DNA from: Lewinellaceae bacterium
GTDB taxonomy: Bacteria; Bacteroidota; Bacteroidia; Chitinophagales; Saprospiraceae
Direction of reading: 5' to 3'
NCBI GenBank assembly: GCA_024644235.1
Contig: JAHELJ010000033.1
Coordinates: 3,941 to 46,018, forward strand
DNA: 42,078 nucleotides
Shown: positions 1-7,186 of the stretch, piece after piece
Layout: the number at the start of each line of letters is the position of its first letter
Position numbering within the stretch: the stretch's first letter is position 1
The notes under the pieces: model-generated
What the model saw: the letters and a program-made list of their open reading frames with translations, nothing else
The model's database searches: none
Told to the model about the DNA's origin: nothing
Position numbers and translations under genes: made by a program

Positions 1-450
1 GGGGTGAGTTTGGAACGGATCGATCCGGTTGGGGATTCGATGAATCAGGATAATTGGGCGAGTGCATCCAGCCTGGCTGGTTTCGGCACACCAACAGGCA
101 GGAATAGTCAGAACCGACCCTCGTTTCAATCAGCAGATCAGTTTTCATTAGATCCGGAGGTATTTTCTCCTGATGGAGATGGTGTGGATGACTTCATGCG
201 ATTGCATTATTCTTTACCACATGATGGATATTTTGGCAGTCTCTACATTTATAATGTAGCCGGGCATCTTGTCACTCAGCCCATCAATAACCAATCCTGG
301 AACCAATCCGGCATAGTACGATGGGATGGACAGCTGGATTCAGGCTTAAGAGCTCCGGTCGGAACTTATATCCTGCGGGTAGAACTACTAACTGCCGAAG
401 GTGACCGTATCAGATGGAAAGATACCTGTGTGCTAGCAGGCAAACTCTGA
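1..450 (+). CDS. Lamin-tail domain protein, C-terminal part (5' end outside window)
   Basis: The reading frame is already open at base 1, so only the last 149 codons are present. The first ~35 residues (VSLERID, then WASAS, GFGTP and GRNSQ) look like the end of a lamin-tail domain as found in secreted Bacteroidota proteins. From about residue 50 follows FSPDGDGVDDF and a FlgD-like Ig fold, ending in the typical CVLAGKL. Proteins with this end are usually secreted or on the cell surface, and many carry several lamin-tail domains or nuclease/phosphatase modules upstream. What the missing N-terminus holds cannot be told. The next gene starts about 20 nt downstream on the same strand, so the two may be co-transcribed. 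Confidence 0.8.
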   Translation, partial: GVSLERIDPVGDSMNQDNWASASSLAGFGTPTGRNSQNRPSFQSADQFSLDPEVFSPDGDGVDDFMRLHYSLPHDGYFGSLYIYNVAGHLVTQPINNQSWNQSGIVRWDGQLDSGLRAPVGTYILRVELLTAEGDRIRWKDTCVLAGKL

Positions 451-471
451 ACTGTCCTTGTATATTTGAAC

Positions 472-1425
472 ATGTTGAAAACAGTGCTTAGCCATCCATT
501 CGTTTCAAACCTGCTCATAGTGGGCATGATCTCCATTTTGGCTATTACCGTTTTTACACCTGATATCGTCATTCTCAAGAAGATATCGAGTCATGCAGTG
601 CAGTTGATGCTACTCTACTTAGTAGCGGGTTTGATCTTTCATTTGTTTGATCAACAAAGACTATTGTTTACCGCCTTTGCCTGCAGTGCAGCTTTATGTT
701 TATACTTCAAGTTACGTGCCGACATCAGTATTGCGCCTCCGGTAAAGACTGAAGAACCAACTTTTCTACTTGCTCATACCAGCACCAGTAGCTTGACTGC
801 TCCCGACGGAAATTCTATTCATTCCCTGCTCAGCCAGGATGCTGATATCGTCACTCTTGTTGAGATCACTCCCAATTGGGAAAGGGCGCTTGAAGGTTCC
901 CTGACAAGCAGATATCCTTATTATTCCACGATCACCCGTATCGACGATCATGGTTGTGCTATATTCTCAAAATATCCAATCGTAGCAGTCGATACCTTTT
1001 ATTTTGGAGAGATTCCTAATCTACAAACCAAGATAGAACTGAATAGCCTTCATCAGATTACCGTCTTCACCTCCAATACCAATCCACCCCTTTTCCGTCG
1101 ATCCTTTGAACGACTGAGGAATCAATTGGATGCAGTGGCTAATTGCGTTCTGGAAACAACCGGCCCGATTCTCACCACCGGGAACTATCACCTCGACCAA
1201 TTTTCCGATGAGATCCAGGACTTCCGGGTGAAAGCCGAACTCAATGATAGTCGCAAAACTTTATCCCCATCTTTATATCCACCTACAAATCACATCTTTT
1301 TCAGCCGGGATCTTGAATGCCTAAACTTCTCTAATTTTTATGATGACTTTTCGCAACGCATTGGCATAATAGGTGAGTTCCAATTCCAAAAGCTTAGAGA
1401 CAGTGCTTCGACAGGAATGGATTAG
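472..1425 (+). CDS. Membrane-anchored endonuclease/exonuclease/phosphatase-like protein with degraded catalytic motifs
   Basis: About 317 residues from ATG 472; a TTG two codons earlier is in frame but less likely. The first ~85 residues form two or three hydrophobic segments, followed by an extracytoplasmic domain. The domain follows the layout of membrane-bound EEP-family proteins (YafD/YbhP type): ADIVTLVEITPNW, SRYPYYSTI, HGCAIFSKYPI, an NPP motif, a GNYH motif, NDSRKTL, TNHIFFS and a final IGIIGEF. Positions that carry metal or catalytic residues in active members are changed: the expected GD[FL]N reads GNYH, the expected SDH near the end reads SQR, and the HPxPP-type histidine is Asn. 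The Glu of LVEIT and the His of TNHIFF remain. The frame is intact, so this is probably an expressed protein that has lost or changed its activity. It overlaps the next gene by 53 bp. Confidence 0.65.
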   Translation: MLKTVLSHPFVSNLLIVGMISILAITVFTPDIVILKKISSHAVQLMLLYLVAGLIFHLFDQQRLLFTAFACSAALCLYFKLRADISIAPPVKTEEPTFLLAHTSTSSLTAPDGNSIHSLLSQDADIVTLVEITPNWERALEGSLTSRYPYYSTITRIDDHGCAIFSKYPIVAVDTFYFGEIPNLQTKIELNSLHQITVFTSNTNPPLFRRSFERLRNQLDAVANCVLETTGPILTTGNYHLDQFSDEIQDFRVKAELNDSRKTLSPSLYPPTNHIFFSRDLECLNFSNFYDDFSQRIGIIGEFQFQKLRDSASTGMD

Positions 1426-1768
1426 GTTTAAGGCCGCTTTAAACGGGGTTTTTGAGCTTTTTCGGTCCGAAAAGCATGCCAGGCTTCACCTGGTAGCTTT
1501 GCTCGCAGTGTTGATTCTCGGATTTCTATGTAGGCTAACTACTTCTGAATGGACTGCCGTTCTGCTGGCATCAGGTCTTGTCCTTGCTTCAGAAGCACTA
1601 AATACCGCTGTGGAGAAATTGTGTGATTATGTACAACCAAGGCACCACCATGAGATTGGCAAGGTAAAGGATCTGGCAGCCGGGGCCGTGCTAATAGCCA
1701 GTTTGACCGCTTTAGTGGTAGGCTGTCTTGTATTTATCCCTTATCTGAAAATTTGGCTAGAGAGCTAG
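1373..1768 (+). CDS. dgkA: Diacylglycerol kinase / undecaprenol kinase family protein
   Basis: This 131-residue integral membrane protein belongs to the DgkA family, which phosphorylates diacylglycerol or undecaprenol at the inner membrane. Family signatures are RFKAALNGVFELFRSEKHARLHL near the N-terminus (partly quoted: FRSEKHARLHL), and the strongly conserved EALNTAVEKLCDYV followed by IGKVKDLAAGAVL at about residues 75-108. Three hydrophobic helices (about 38-55, 58-75, 103-127) fit the trimeric DgkA fold. The GTG at 1373 overlaps the upstream EEP-like gene by 53 bp; a second in-frame GTG at 1403 would shorten the overlap to 23 bp and still keep the whole domain. The overlap implies translational coupling. 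Its 3' end overlaps the converging phosphohexomutase gene by 12 bp. Gram-positive-type members act on undecaprenol; the substrate here is not decidable from sequence. Confidence 0.85.
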   Translation: MSSNSKSLETVLRQEWIRFKAALNGVFELFRSEKHARLHLVALLAVLILGFLCRLTTSEWTAVLLASGLVLASEALNTAVEKLCDYVQPRHHHEIGKVKDLAAGAVLIASLTALVVGCLVFIPYLKIWLES

Positions 1769-3160
1769 GACCGTTTTTTTGGTTTTATCCAGAATAGCTC
1801 TCACTTTCTGCAGGTCTTCGGCCTGGCAGTAGAACCGAAGCACGGGTTCTGTGCCTGAGGGCCGAATCATCACCCAGGTATCATCACCCAAAATAAACTT
1901 GTATCCATCCAGGTCATCAGTATCGACAATAGGCAGGTCTCCGATCATTTTCAACTCTCCATTTGCACAAGCCTTGATGATCCTTTGCTTCTGTTCTTCT
2001 TTGAGGTGCAGATCATCTCGATAATAATCGAAACGGCCCACCTGATCATACACATCATCCAGTAACTGCTTTAAAGTCTTGCCGGTTTTAGCCATAAACT
2101 CGAGTAGAAGCAGTCCTGTCCAGACACCGTCTCGTTCGGGAATATGACCGCTGACAGCAATACCACCCGACTCTTCACCACCTACCAATACTGGCTCCTG
2201 ACTCATGATCTCAGCGATATACTTGAATCCGATTTTAGTAGTCACATACTCCAACCCATAAAATTCGGCCAGGCGCTTCAACTTATTGGTGACTGAGATA
2301 GAGCATACTACCTTTCCAGTTTTTATTTCCTTATACTCATACAGGTACTTGAGTAAGAGCAGCAACAGCCGATGGCTATCGACAAATATTCCGTCTTCAT
2401 CATACATCCCGATGCGATCTGCATCACCATCGTGGGCGATTCCAAAGGTGAGAGAGGAATCAGCTGCAATAGTTTTTGACAGCTCCCGGAGGTTTCTGTC
2501 AATGGGCTCCGGAGCAGTGCCCAAGAATGAGGGATTGTAATCGCAGTGTAGCAAAGTAGCTTTGGGGAAAAGTTTCTTCATGACGTTCTGCCCGGCACCA
2601 TACATCGCATCATAAGCCATTGATTGCTGTTGGCTTTGAATTAACTGCATGTCAAAACTTGCCCTGATATGATCTAAATACATCTGCTCCAAATCAACAT
2701 AATGTAGCCTGCCCGTCTTCTCCAGTTCCTTGAAATCGCGGTATGATGACGTTGAAGTCTCAGGAATAAGTGCCTCTACTGCAGCAATATCAGCTGGTAT
2801 CGACGGCCCACCGTAGCTTGCCTTCAACTTGTAACCGTTGTACGATGGAGGATTATGGCTGGCTGTAATGACTATGCCCAGGCCTGCTGAAAGCTTCAGT
2901 ACACCCAATGAGACCATTGGGGTTGTCACAAAATTCTTGTCAACATGTACCGTAATTCCATGATCTATTAATGCTGATGAAGCTGCCTCCGCAAACATGG
3001 TACCCCCAAAGCGGCAATCGTAGCCGATGACGACACTATCATGTTCTGCTTTGGTCATCCATTTGGCTGTTCCTTCCGAAACCCGGAGCACGTTGTCAAC
3101 AGTGTATTCCTTAGCAATGATGGCTCTCCAGCCATCCGTACCAAACTTGATTTGATTCAT
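1757..3160 (-). CDS. Phosphoglucomutase/phosphomannomutase family phosphohexose mutase
   Basis: This is an alpha-D-phosphohexomutase of 467 residues from the ATG at 3160, moving phosphate between C1 and C6 of a hexose phosphate in the cytoplasm. All four family sites are visible: the phosphoserine loop TASHNPPSYNGYK (about 99-111), the Mg2+ loop DGDADR (about 244-249), the sugar-binding GGEESGG (about 327-333) and the phosphate-binding RPSGTEP (about 433-439). N-terminal KFGTDGWRA is also typical. A TTG at 3166 is in frame, but the ATG follows a perfect -7 box by about 20 nt and is preferred. The family resemblance cannot separate glucose, mannose and glucosamine phosphates. It converges on the DgkA gene (12-bp overlap) and diverges from pcm. 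Confidence 0.9.
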   Translation of the reverse strand: MNQIKFGTDGWRAIIAKEYTVDNVLRVSEGTAKWMTKAEHDSVVIGYDCRFGGTMFAEAASSALIDHGITVHVDKNFVTTPMVSLGVLKLSAGLGIVITASHNPPSYNGYKLKASYGGPSIPADIAAVEALIPETSTSSYRDFKELEKTGRLHYVDLEQMYLDHIRASFDMQLIQSQQQSMAYDAMYGAGQNVMKKLFPKATLLHCDYNPSFLGTAPEPIDRNLRELSKTIAADSSLTFGIAHDGDADRIGMYDEDGIFVDSHRLLLLLLKYLYEYKEIKTGKVVCSISVTNKLKRLAEFYGLEYVTTKIGFKYIAEIMSQEPVLVGGEESGGIAVSGHIPERDGVWTGLLLLEFMAKTGKTLKQLLDDVYDQVGRFDYYRDDLHLKEEQKQRIIKACANGELKMIGDLPIVDTDDLDGYKFILGDDTWVMIRPSGTEPVLRFYCQAEDLQKVRAILDKTKKTVLAL

Positions 3161-3184
3161 TCGCAACCATCATGGTGAAGTGGC

Positions 3185-3192
3185 CAAAAATA
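3185..3192 (-). promoter_or_regulatory. -7 box of the phosphohexomutase promoter
   Basis: On the minus strand this reads TATTTTTG, a perfect match to the Bacteroidota -7 consensus TAnnTTTG. The expected transcript start is about 4 nt further, leaving a leader of about 20 nt before the ATG at 3160. No TTG was seen at the usual -33 spacing. Confidence 0.5.
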
Positions 3193-3204
3193 GCAATATA
3201 GTTC

Positions 3205-3212
3205 TATATTTA
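3205..3212 (+). promoter_or_regulatory. Possible -7 box of pcm
   Basis: TATATTTA matches TAnnTTTG at all but the last base. It lies 22 nt before the TTG start of pcm, back-to-back with the phosphohexomutase -7 box, so the 68-nt intergenic space would hold two divergent promoters. The same octamer stands at a similar distance before the truncated gene at the right end of the window. No -33 element is clear. Confidence 0.3.
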
Positions 3213-3234
3213 CCCTCAGCGTGAATCCGGTCGT

Positions 3235-3885
3235 TTGATTGACAATTACAGACATAGGGGGCTTCGAAAGAAGCTCGTAGATATCGTTAGAAAGAAAGGT
3301 ATCAAAGATGAAAGGATACTGGATGCCCTCGGCAAAATCCCCCGTCATTTTTTCTTAGATCGCGCCTTTGAAGATTGGGCCTACAAAGATGTTGCCTTTC
3401 CTATCGGTAGTGACCAGACGATCTCCCAGCCATTTACTGTAGCCTATCAAACCGAGCTACTCAAAATCGAAAAAGGTGACAAAGTAATGGAGATCGGAAC
3501 AGGTAGTGGGTACCAGGCTGTAATATTAAGTGAACTTGGAGCAAAGGTGTATTCTATCGAGAGGCAGGAGACCTTGTTTCACAAGACTTCCAAGTTGCTG
3601 AAAAAAATAGGTTATGAAAGGATACGTTTATTTCTGAAAGATGGCAATGAAGGCCTTCCTCGGTTCGCTCCCTTCGACAAGATCTTGGTCACAGCTGCCG
3701 CTCAAAATGTTCCCGGGGCCCTAAAAGAGCAACTTAAGATCAATGGTATCCTGGTTATCCCAGTGGGATCTGATGATACACAGACCATGTTGCGAATTAC
3801 CAGATTGTCCGAAGACCGTTACAAGACTGAACGATTCGATCACTTCCGATTTGTTCCCCTACTTACCGGAATTGAGAAAGTCTAG
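3235..3885 (+). CDS. pcm: Protein-L-isoaspartate O-methyltransferase
   Basis: This 216-residue cytoplasmic repair enzyme methylates isoaspartyl residues in aged proteins using S-adenosylmethionine. Visible family features are IPRHFFLDRAFEDWAYKD (about 35-52), the PCMT signature FPIGSDQTISQPFTVA (about 55-70), SAM motif I VMEIGTGSGYQ (about 84-94) and the later LVTAAAQNVP and GILVIPVG segments. Length is normal for bacterial Pcm. The start is a TTG: no ATG or GTG lies in frame upstream near enough, and MIDNYRHRGLRKKLV aligns with the usual N-terminus of Bacteroidota homologues. The gene converges with a lipoprotein gene whose stop codon lies 4 nt away. Confidence 0.9.
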   Translation: MIDNYRHRGLRKKLVDIVRKKGIKDERILDALGKIPRHFFLDRAFEDWAYKDVAFPIGSDQTISQPFTVAYQTELLKIEKGDKVMEIGTGSGYQAVILSELGAKVYSIERQETLFHKTSKLLKKIGYERIRLFLKDGNEGLPRFAPFDKILVTAAAQNVPGALKEQLKINGILVIPVGSDDTQTMLRITRLSEDRYKTERFDHFRFVPLLTGIEKV

Positions 3886-3889
3886 ATGC

Positions 3890-4435
3890 TTAGATAGTAC
3901 GACCGGGAGCTTTCTTTCTACTTACAATTACTCTCTGCACTTTCTTGAGATCGATCAGTAAGCCAGCAAAAGCGCTGCGAGATGCAGTCTTGTATTTCTT
4001 CCCATCGTATGTCACTTCTCCTTTTCGTGAATCCCATGATGAGGCTAGCAATACATAGCGACCATTTTGTTTAGGATTTGGCCCAAACATCAGATACTTA
4101 TCATTTCCCCGATCAAAGCTGATCGCCATCCGGTCTTCCTTTGGCATAAAGATCAATACCCCTGGTGTGCCTTCTTTGAAAATGACCTCCTCGATCCTCC
4201 TCCCTTCTTCCAATCTGACCTTTCCTCCCTCGATTACAGATTCACCTTTCGAGAGTGATCTTGTCAGCACAATATCATTAGAGAGATAGAATTGAACTTT
4301 TTGCAAATCTTTTTCATCCCAGGTATACGACCGGTGAAGGTCTTCAGTGAAAGGCCGATAAGTGGGGCCGCACCCCAGAAGCCAAAACAAGGAAAGGGCA
4401 AAAACCGAACGAATTATTTTATTAGTAATATTCAT
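3890..4435 (-). CDS. Small conserved lipoprotein of unknown function
   Basis: The 181-residue product begins with a basic n-region, a hydrophobic stretch and a lipobox ending LLGCG (Cys 22), so it should be a lipoprotein. The mature part is short-strand rich: YTWDEKDLQKVQFYLSNDIVL near the start (partly DLQKVQFYLSNDIVL), then a segment with EGGKVRLEEGRRIEEVIF, and a C-terminal basic tail. I do not recognise a named domain; proteins of this length and opening are common in Bacteroidota as hypothetical lipoproteins. It stands alone between pcm (convergent) and tadA (same strand, 104 nt upstream). Confidence 0.7.
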   Translation of the reverse strand: MNITNKIIRSVFALSLFWLLGCGPTYRPFTEDLHRSYTWDEKDLQKVQFYLSNDIVLTRSLSKGESVIEGGKVRLEEGRRIEEVIFKEGTPGVLIFMPKEDRMAISFDRGNDKYLMFGPNPKQNGRYVLLASSWDSRKGEVTYDGKKYKTASRSAFAGLLIDLKKVQRVIVSRKKAPGRTI

Positions 4436-4539
4436 AGATGCTCAACTTCTTCAACGGCAAAATAGAAGGAATGAATCAACGATGCCAGCCCTTTAAAAGG
4501 ACTTTAACCTAATCTTTAAAGTCATCTTAAATGCGAACT

Positions 4540-4989
4540 TCAGATGATGCGCTTCTGAGTAAAGAATGTGGAAAGCAATGCTCCGCATTCCTCATACAGG
4601 ATGCCAAACTCCACTTTGGTCGTGGGATGAAGGAGTTCCTTCCCATAGCGCATGAACCCCCGTTTGTCGTCGCTGGCGCCGTAGACAAGTCGTCCTACTC
4701 TGCTCCAATAAATCGCTCCCGCACACATCACGCATGGCTCGAGGGTGACAAAAAGGGCACACTCTTCCAGCCATTTACTACCCATTGCAGCGCTGGCTGC
4801 GGTAATGGCAAGCATTTCGGCATGCGCACTGGAATCCTGTAATTTTTCAGTCTGATTGTGAGCTCTGGCAATGATTCTGTTTCCGCACACCACCACTGCT
4901 CCCACCGGCACCTCATCCGAGTGAAATGCCTTTTGGGCTTCCTTTAGAGCCTCTTGCATGAAGAAAGAATCACTCAGTACCGATAGCAT
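4540..4989 (-). CDS. tadA: tRNA adenosine deaminase (nucleoside deaminase) TadA
   Basis: This 149-residue zinc hydrolase converts adenosine to inosine at the wobble position of tRNA-Arg(ACG), an essential reaction in most bacteria. Zinc and proton-shuttle motifs are intact: HAE at residues 56-58 and PCVMC at 85-89, with EVPVGAVVV (26-34) and ARAHNQTE (41-48) typical of TadA rather than cytidine deaminases or guanine deaminase. Length is standard. The ATG at 4989 faces the guaB promoter, so tadA and guaB are divergent with about 76 nt between start codons. The upstream minus-strand TAATTTTC near 5013-5020 could be a weak -7 box. Confidence 0.88.
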   Translation of the reverse strand: MLSVLSDSFFMQEALKEAQKAFHSDEVPVGAVVVCGNRIIARAHNQTEKLQDSSAHAEMLAITAASAAMGSKWLEECALFVTLEPCVMCAGAIYWSRVGRLVYGASDDKRGFMRYGKELLHPTTKVEFGILYEECGALLSTFFTQKRII

Positions 4990-5032
4990 CGTAAAAGGAC
5001 GTATACATGGGTTTGAAAATTAGGCTTTTTAA

Positions 5033-5062
5033 TTGTGACTTTTCCAGAAAAGACTATTTTTG
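5033..5062 (+). promoter_or_regulatory. Consensus Bacteroidota promoter of guaB, predicted leaderless
   Basis: TTG at 5033-5035 is followed by exactly 19 nt and then TATTTTTG at 5055-5062, a perfect TTG-N19-TAnnTTTG arrangement. Transcription normally starts about 4 nt past the -7 box, which here is at or next to the A of the ATG at 5066. The guaB transcript is therefore predicted to be leaderless or nearly so. Confidence 0.65.
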
Positions 5063-5065
5063 CGC

Positions 5066-6553
5066 ATGGAAACTAACCACTCATCTTCCACTAAATTTCT
5101 TGAGACGGCACTGACCTTTGATGACGTAAGTTTAGTACCCGCCTTTTCACAAGTTCTCCCACGCGAAGTAGAAATCACTTCGAGTTTAACTAGAGATTTA
5201 CGAATACGTACGCCGATTGTATCCGCAGCAATGGATACAGTCACTGAGAGGGCTCTTGCAATTGCAGTGGCGAGAGAAGGAGGTATCGGAATCATTCACA
5301 AGAACATGAGTATTGTGGATCAGGCAGAGCAGGTGCGCAGTGTGAAGAGGTCAGAAAGTGGTATGATCCTCGATCCCGTGACTTTGCAAGCCGATGCTTC
5401 GGTAGGTGATGCCATGGAGTTGATGAGTAAGTACAAGATTGGAGGTATCCCCATAACCACCCGGGAAAATGTGCTGGTGGGAATTCTTACAAATCGTGAT
5501 CTCCGGTTTGAGACTGATCCCGGTAAATCTGTCATCGATTTAATGACAAAAGACAATCTTATTACCGCTCCTGCTGGCACCACCCTTGATGAGGCGCAGC
5601 GCATTCTCAGGGTACATAAGATCGAAAAACTGCCGGTAGTAGATGATCAAAAACATGTGATCGGTCTGATCACATATAAAGACATAATGCAATTGCAGAA
5701 TTTCCCGGATGCCTGTAAAGATGGCTACGGCCGTTTGGTGGTCGGAGCTGCAGTTGGTGTAACTACAGATACCATGGAGCGTGTATCAGCCTTGAGAGAT
5801 GTGGCAGTAGATGTCGTATGTGTCGATACTGCTCATGGGCATTCCGTAGGGGTATTGGATACCATCAGAGAATTGAAAGCTGCATTTCCCGAGCTACAAT
5901 TGATTGGTGGGAATGTAGCTACCGCTGAGGGCTCAAGGGCGTTGGCAGATGCGGGCGTTGATGGGGTGAAAGTGGGAGTAGGGCCGGGTAGTATTTGTAC
6001 CACACGGGTAGTGGCAGGGGTAGGAATACCCCAGTTGTCAGCGATCTATAATGCCTCCCAGGGATTGAAGGGCACTGACATTCCTATTGTCGCAGACGGA
6101 GGGGTGCGTTACACCGGAGACATTGTGAAAGCCCTGGCGGCAGGTGCCAGCACAATCATGGCCGGATCGTTGTTCGCCGGAGTGGAAGAGGCCCCGGGAG
6201 AAACCATCATTTATGAAGGTAGAAAGTTTAAGATCTACCGGGGAATGGGATCGCTGGGTGCAATGCAGAGAGGTTCCAAAGACCGTTACTTCCAGGATGT
6301 AGAAGATGACATTAAAAAGCTGGTTCCCGAAGGGATTGAAGGGAGAGTGCCATATAAAGGAACGGTGGCCGAGGTGATGGTGCAGTACAAGGGAGGCCTC
6401 AGGGCAGGAATGGGCTACTGCGGAGCTGCAACAATCGAGGAGCTGCAGCAAGCCCGGTTTGTGCAGATCACCAACGCCGGTGTTCAGGAGAGTCATCCGC
6501 ATAATATTATGATCACGAAGGAATCGCCAAACTACTCTAGCAGGCGATTCTAA
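5066..6553 (+). CDS. guaB: IMP dehydrogenase
   Basis: This 495-residue enzyme oxidises IMP to XMP with NAD+, the committed step of guanine nucleotide synthesis. It has the (beta/alpha)8 barrel split by two CBS domains: LTFDDVSLVPAFS at the N-terminus, CBS pair about residues 95-210 (KYKIGGIP..., HKIEKLPVVDD), the catalytic loop GVGPGSICTTR with the nucleophile Cys 311, then IVADGGVRYTGD, MAGSLFAG and the flap RGMGSLGAM. The start at ATG 5066 is preferred over the in-frame TTG at 5060, because the TTG lies inside the -7 box. A DNA glycosylase gene follows after only 5 nt, so the two are almost surely co-transcribed. Confidence 0.95.
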   Translation: METNHSSSTKFLETALTFDDVSLVPAFSQVLPREVEITSSLTRDLRIRTPIVSAAMDTVTERALAIAVAREGGIGIIHKNMSIVDQAEQVRSVKRSESGMILDPVTLQADASVGDAMELMSKYKIGGIPITTRENVLVGILTNRDLRFETDPGKSVIDLMTKDNLITAPAGTTLDEAQRILRVHKIEKLPVVDDQKHVIGLITYKDIMQLQNFPDACKDGYGRLVVGAAVGVTTDTMERVSALRDVAVDVVCVDTAHGHSVGVLDTIRELKAAFPELQLIGGNVATAEGSRALADAGVDGVKVGVGPGSICTTRVVAGVGIPQLSAIYNASQGLKGTDIPIVADGGVRYTGDIVKALAAGASTIMAGSLFAGVEEAPGETIIYEGRKFKIYRGMGSLGAMQRGSKDRYFQDVEDDIKKLVPEGIEGRVPYKGTVAEVMVQYKGGLRAGMGYCGAATIEELQQARFVQITNAGVQESHPHNIMITKESPNYSSRRF

Positions 6554-6558
6554 GTAAA

Positions 6559-7167
6559 ATGACGAGCCTGAAATTACCACTTGAATTTTACCTCTCGGAA
6601 GATGTAATCACACTTGCTGAAAAGTTACTTGGCAAGGTACTTTGTACCACGATAAATGGCAAACTGACCAGCGGGATCATTGTGGAAACCGAGGCGTACA
6701 AGGCCCCTGAAGATAAAGCCAGCCACGCCTATCAAAACAAATTCACAGATCGGACAAAGATCATGTTCAGACCGGGGGGCATCGCATACATTTACCTGTG
6801 CTATGGCATTCATCACCTATTTAATGTGGTAACCGGACCGGGAGAGAAAGCACACGCTGTCCTCGTACGAGCTCTGGAGCCATTAGACGGTATTCAAGTG
6901 ATGCTGAATAGGCGGAAAATGCAGAAAGTGCAGCCTCGATTGACGGCAGGACCAGGTAGCCTTAGTAAAGCCCTGGGCATTACAACCGCCTTGTGTGGAG
7001 AGCCGTTGACTGAGAAATCTTCCAAGATTTGGCTGGAAGATCGTGGAATCATTGTCCAAAGGGTAATAAGAAGCCCCCGGGTTGGCGTTGACTATGCTGA
7101 AGAATGCGCTGCATGGAACTGGCGCTTGCGAATCAAAGACAATGACTGGACCAGTAAAGCAAAATAG
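6559..7167 (+). CDS. mpg: 3-methyladenine DNA glycosylase (AAG/MPG family)
   Basis: This 202-residue protein excises alkylated purines from DNA, the first step of base excision repair. The AAG/MPG fold is recognised by KLLGKVLCT, IVETEAYKAPEDKASHA (ETEAY about 43-47 includes the catalytic Glu), TDRTKIMFRPGGIAYIYLCYG (partly FRPGGIAYIYLCYG, with the base-intercalating Tyr region), LVRALEP, and the GPGSLSKALGI segment. Length matches bacterial members. It begins 5 nt after guaB and ends 19 nt before the T9SS plug gene, giving a likely three-gene transcript that mixes purine synthesis, repair and secretion functions without obvious pathway logic. Confidence 0.9.
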   Translation: MTSLKLPLEFYLSEDVITLAEKLLGKVLCTTINGKLTSGIIVETEAYKAPEDKASHAYQNKFTDRTKIMFRPGGIAYIYLCYGIHHLFNVVTGPGEKAHAVLVRALEPLDGIQVMLNRRKMQKVQPRLTAGPGSLSKALGITTALCGEPLTEKSSKIWLEDRGIIVQRVIRSPRVGVDYAEECAAWNWRLRIKDNDWTSKAK

Positions 7168-7186
7168 AGTGAGGATTCTCAATCAC

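Noticed and set aside
472-1425. Pseudogene call for the EEP-like protein
   Set aside because: Catalytic residues are changed but the frame is unbroken and has a normal length, so a functional, non-catalytic protein is more likely than decay.
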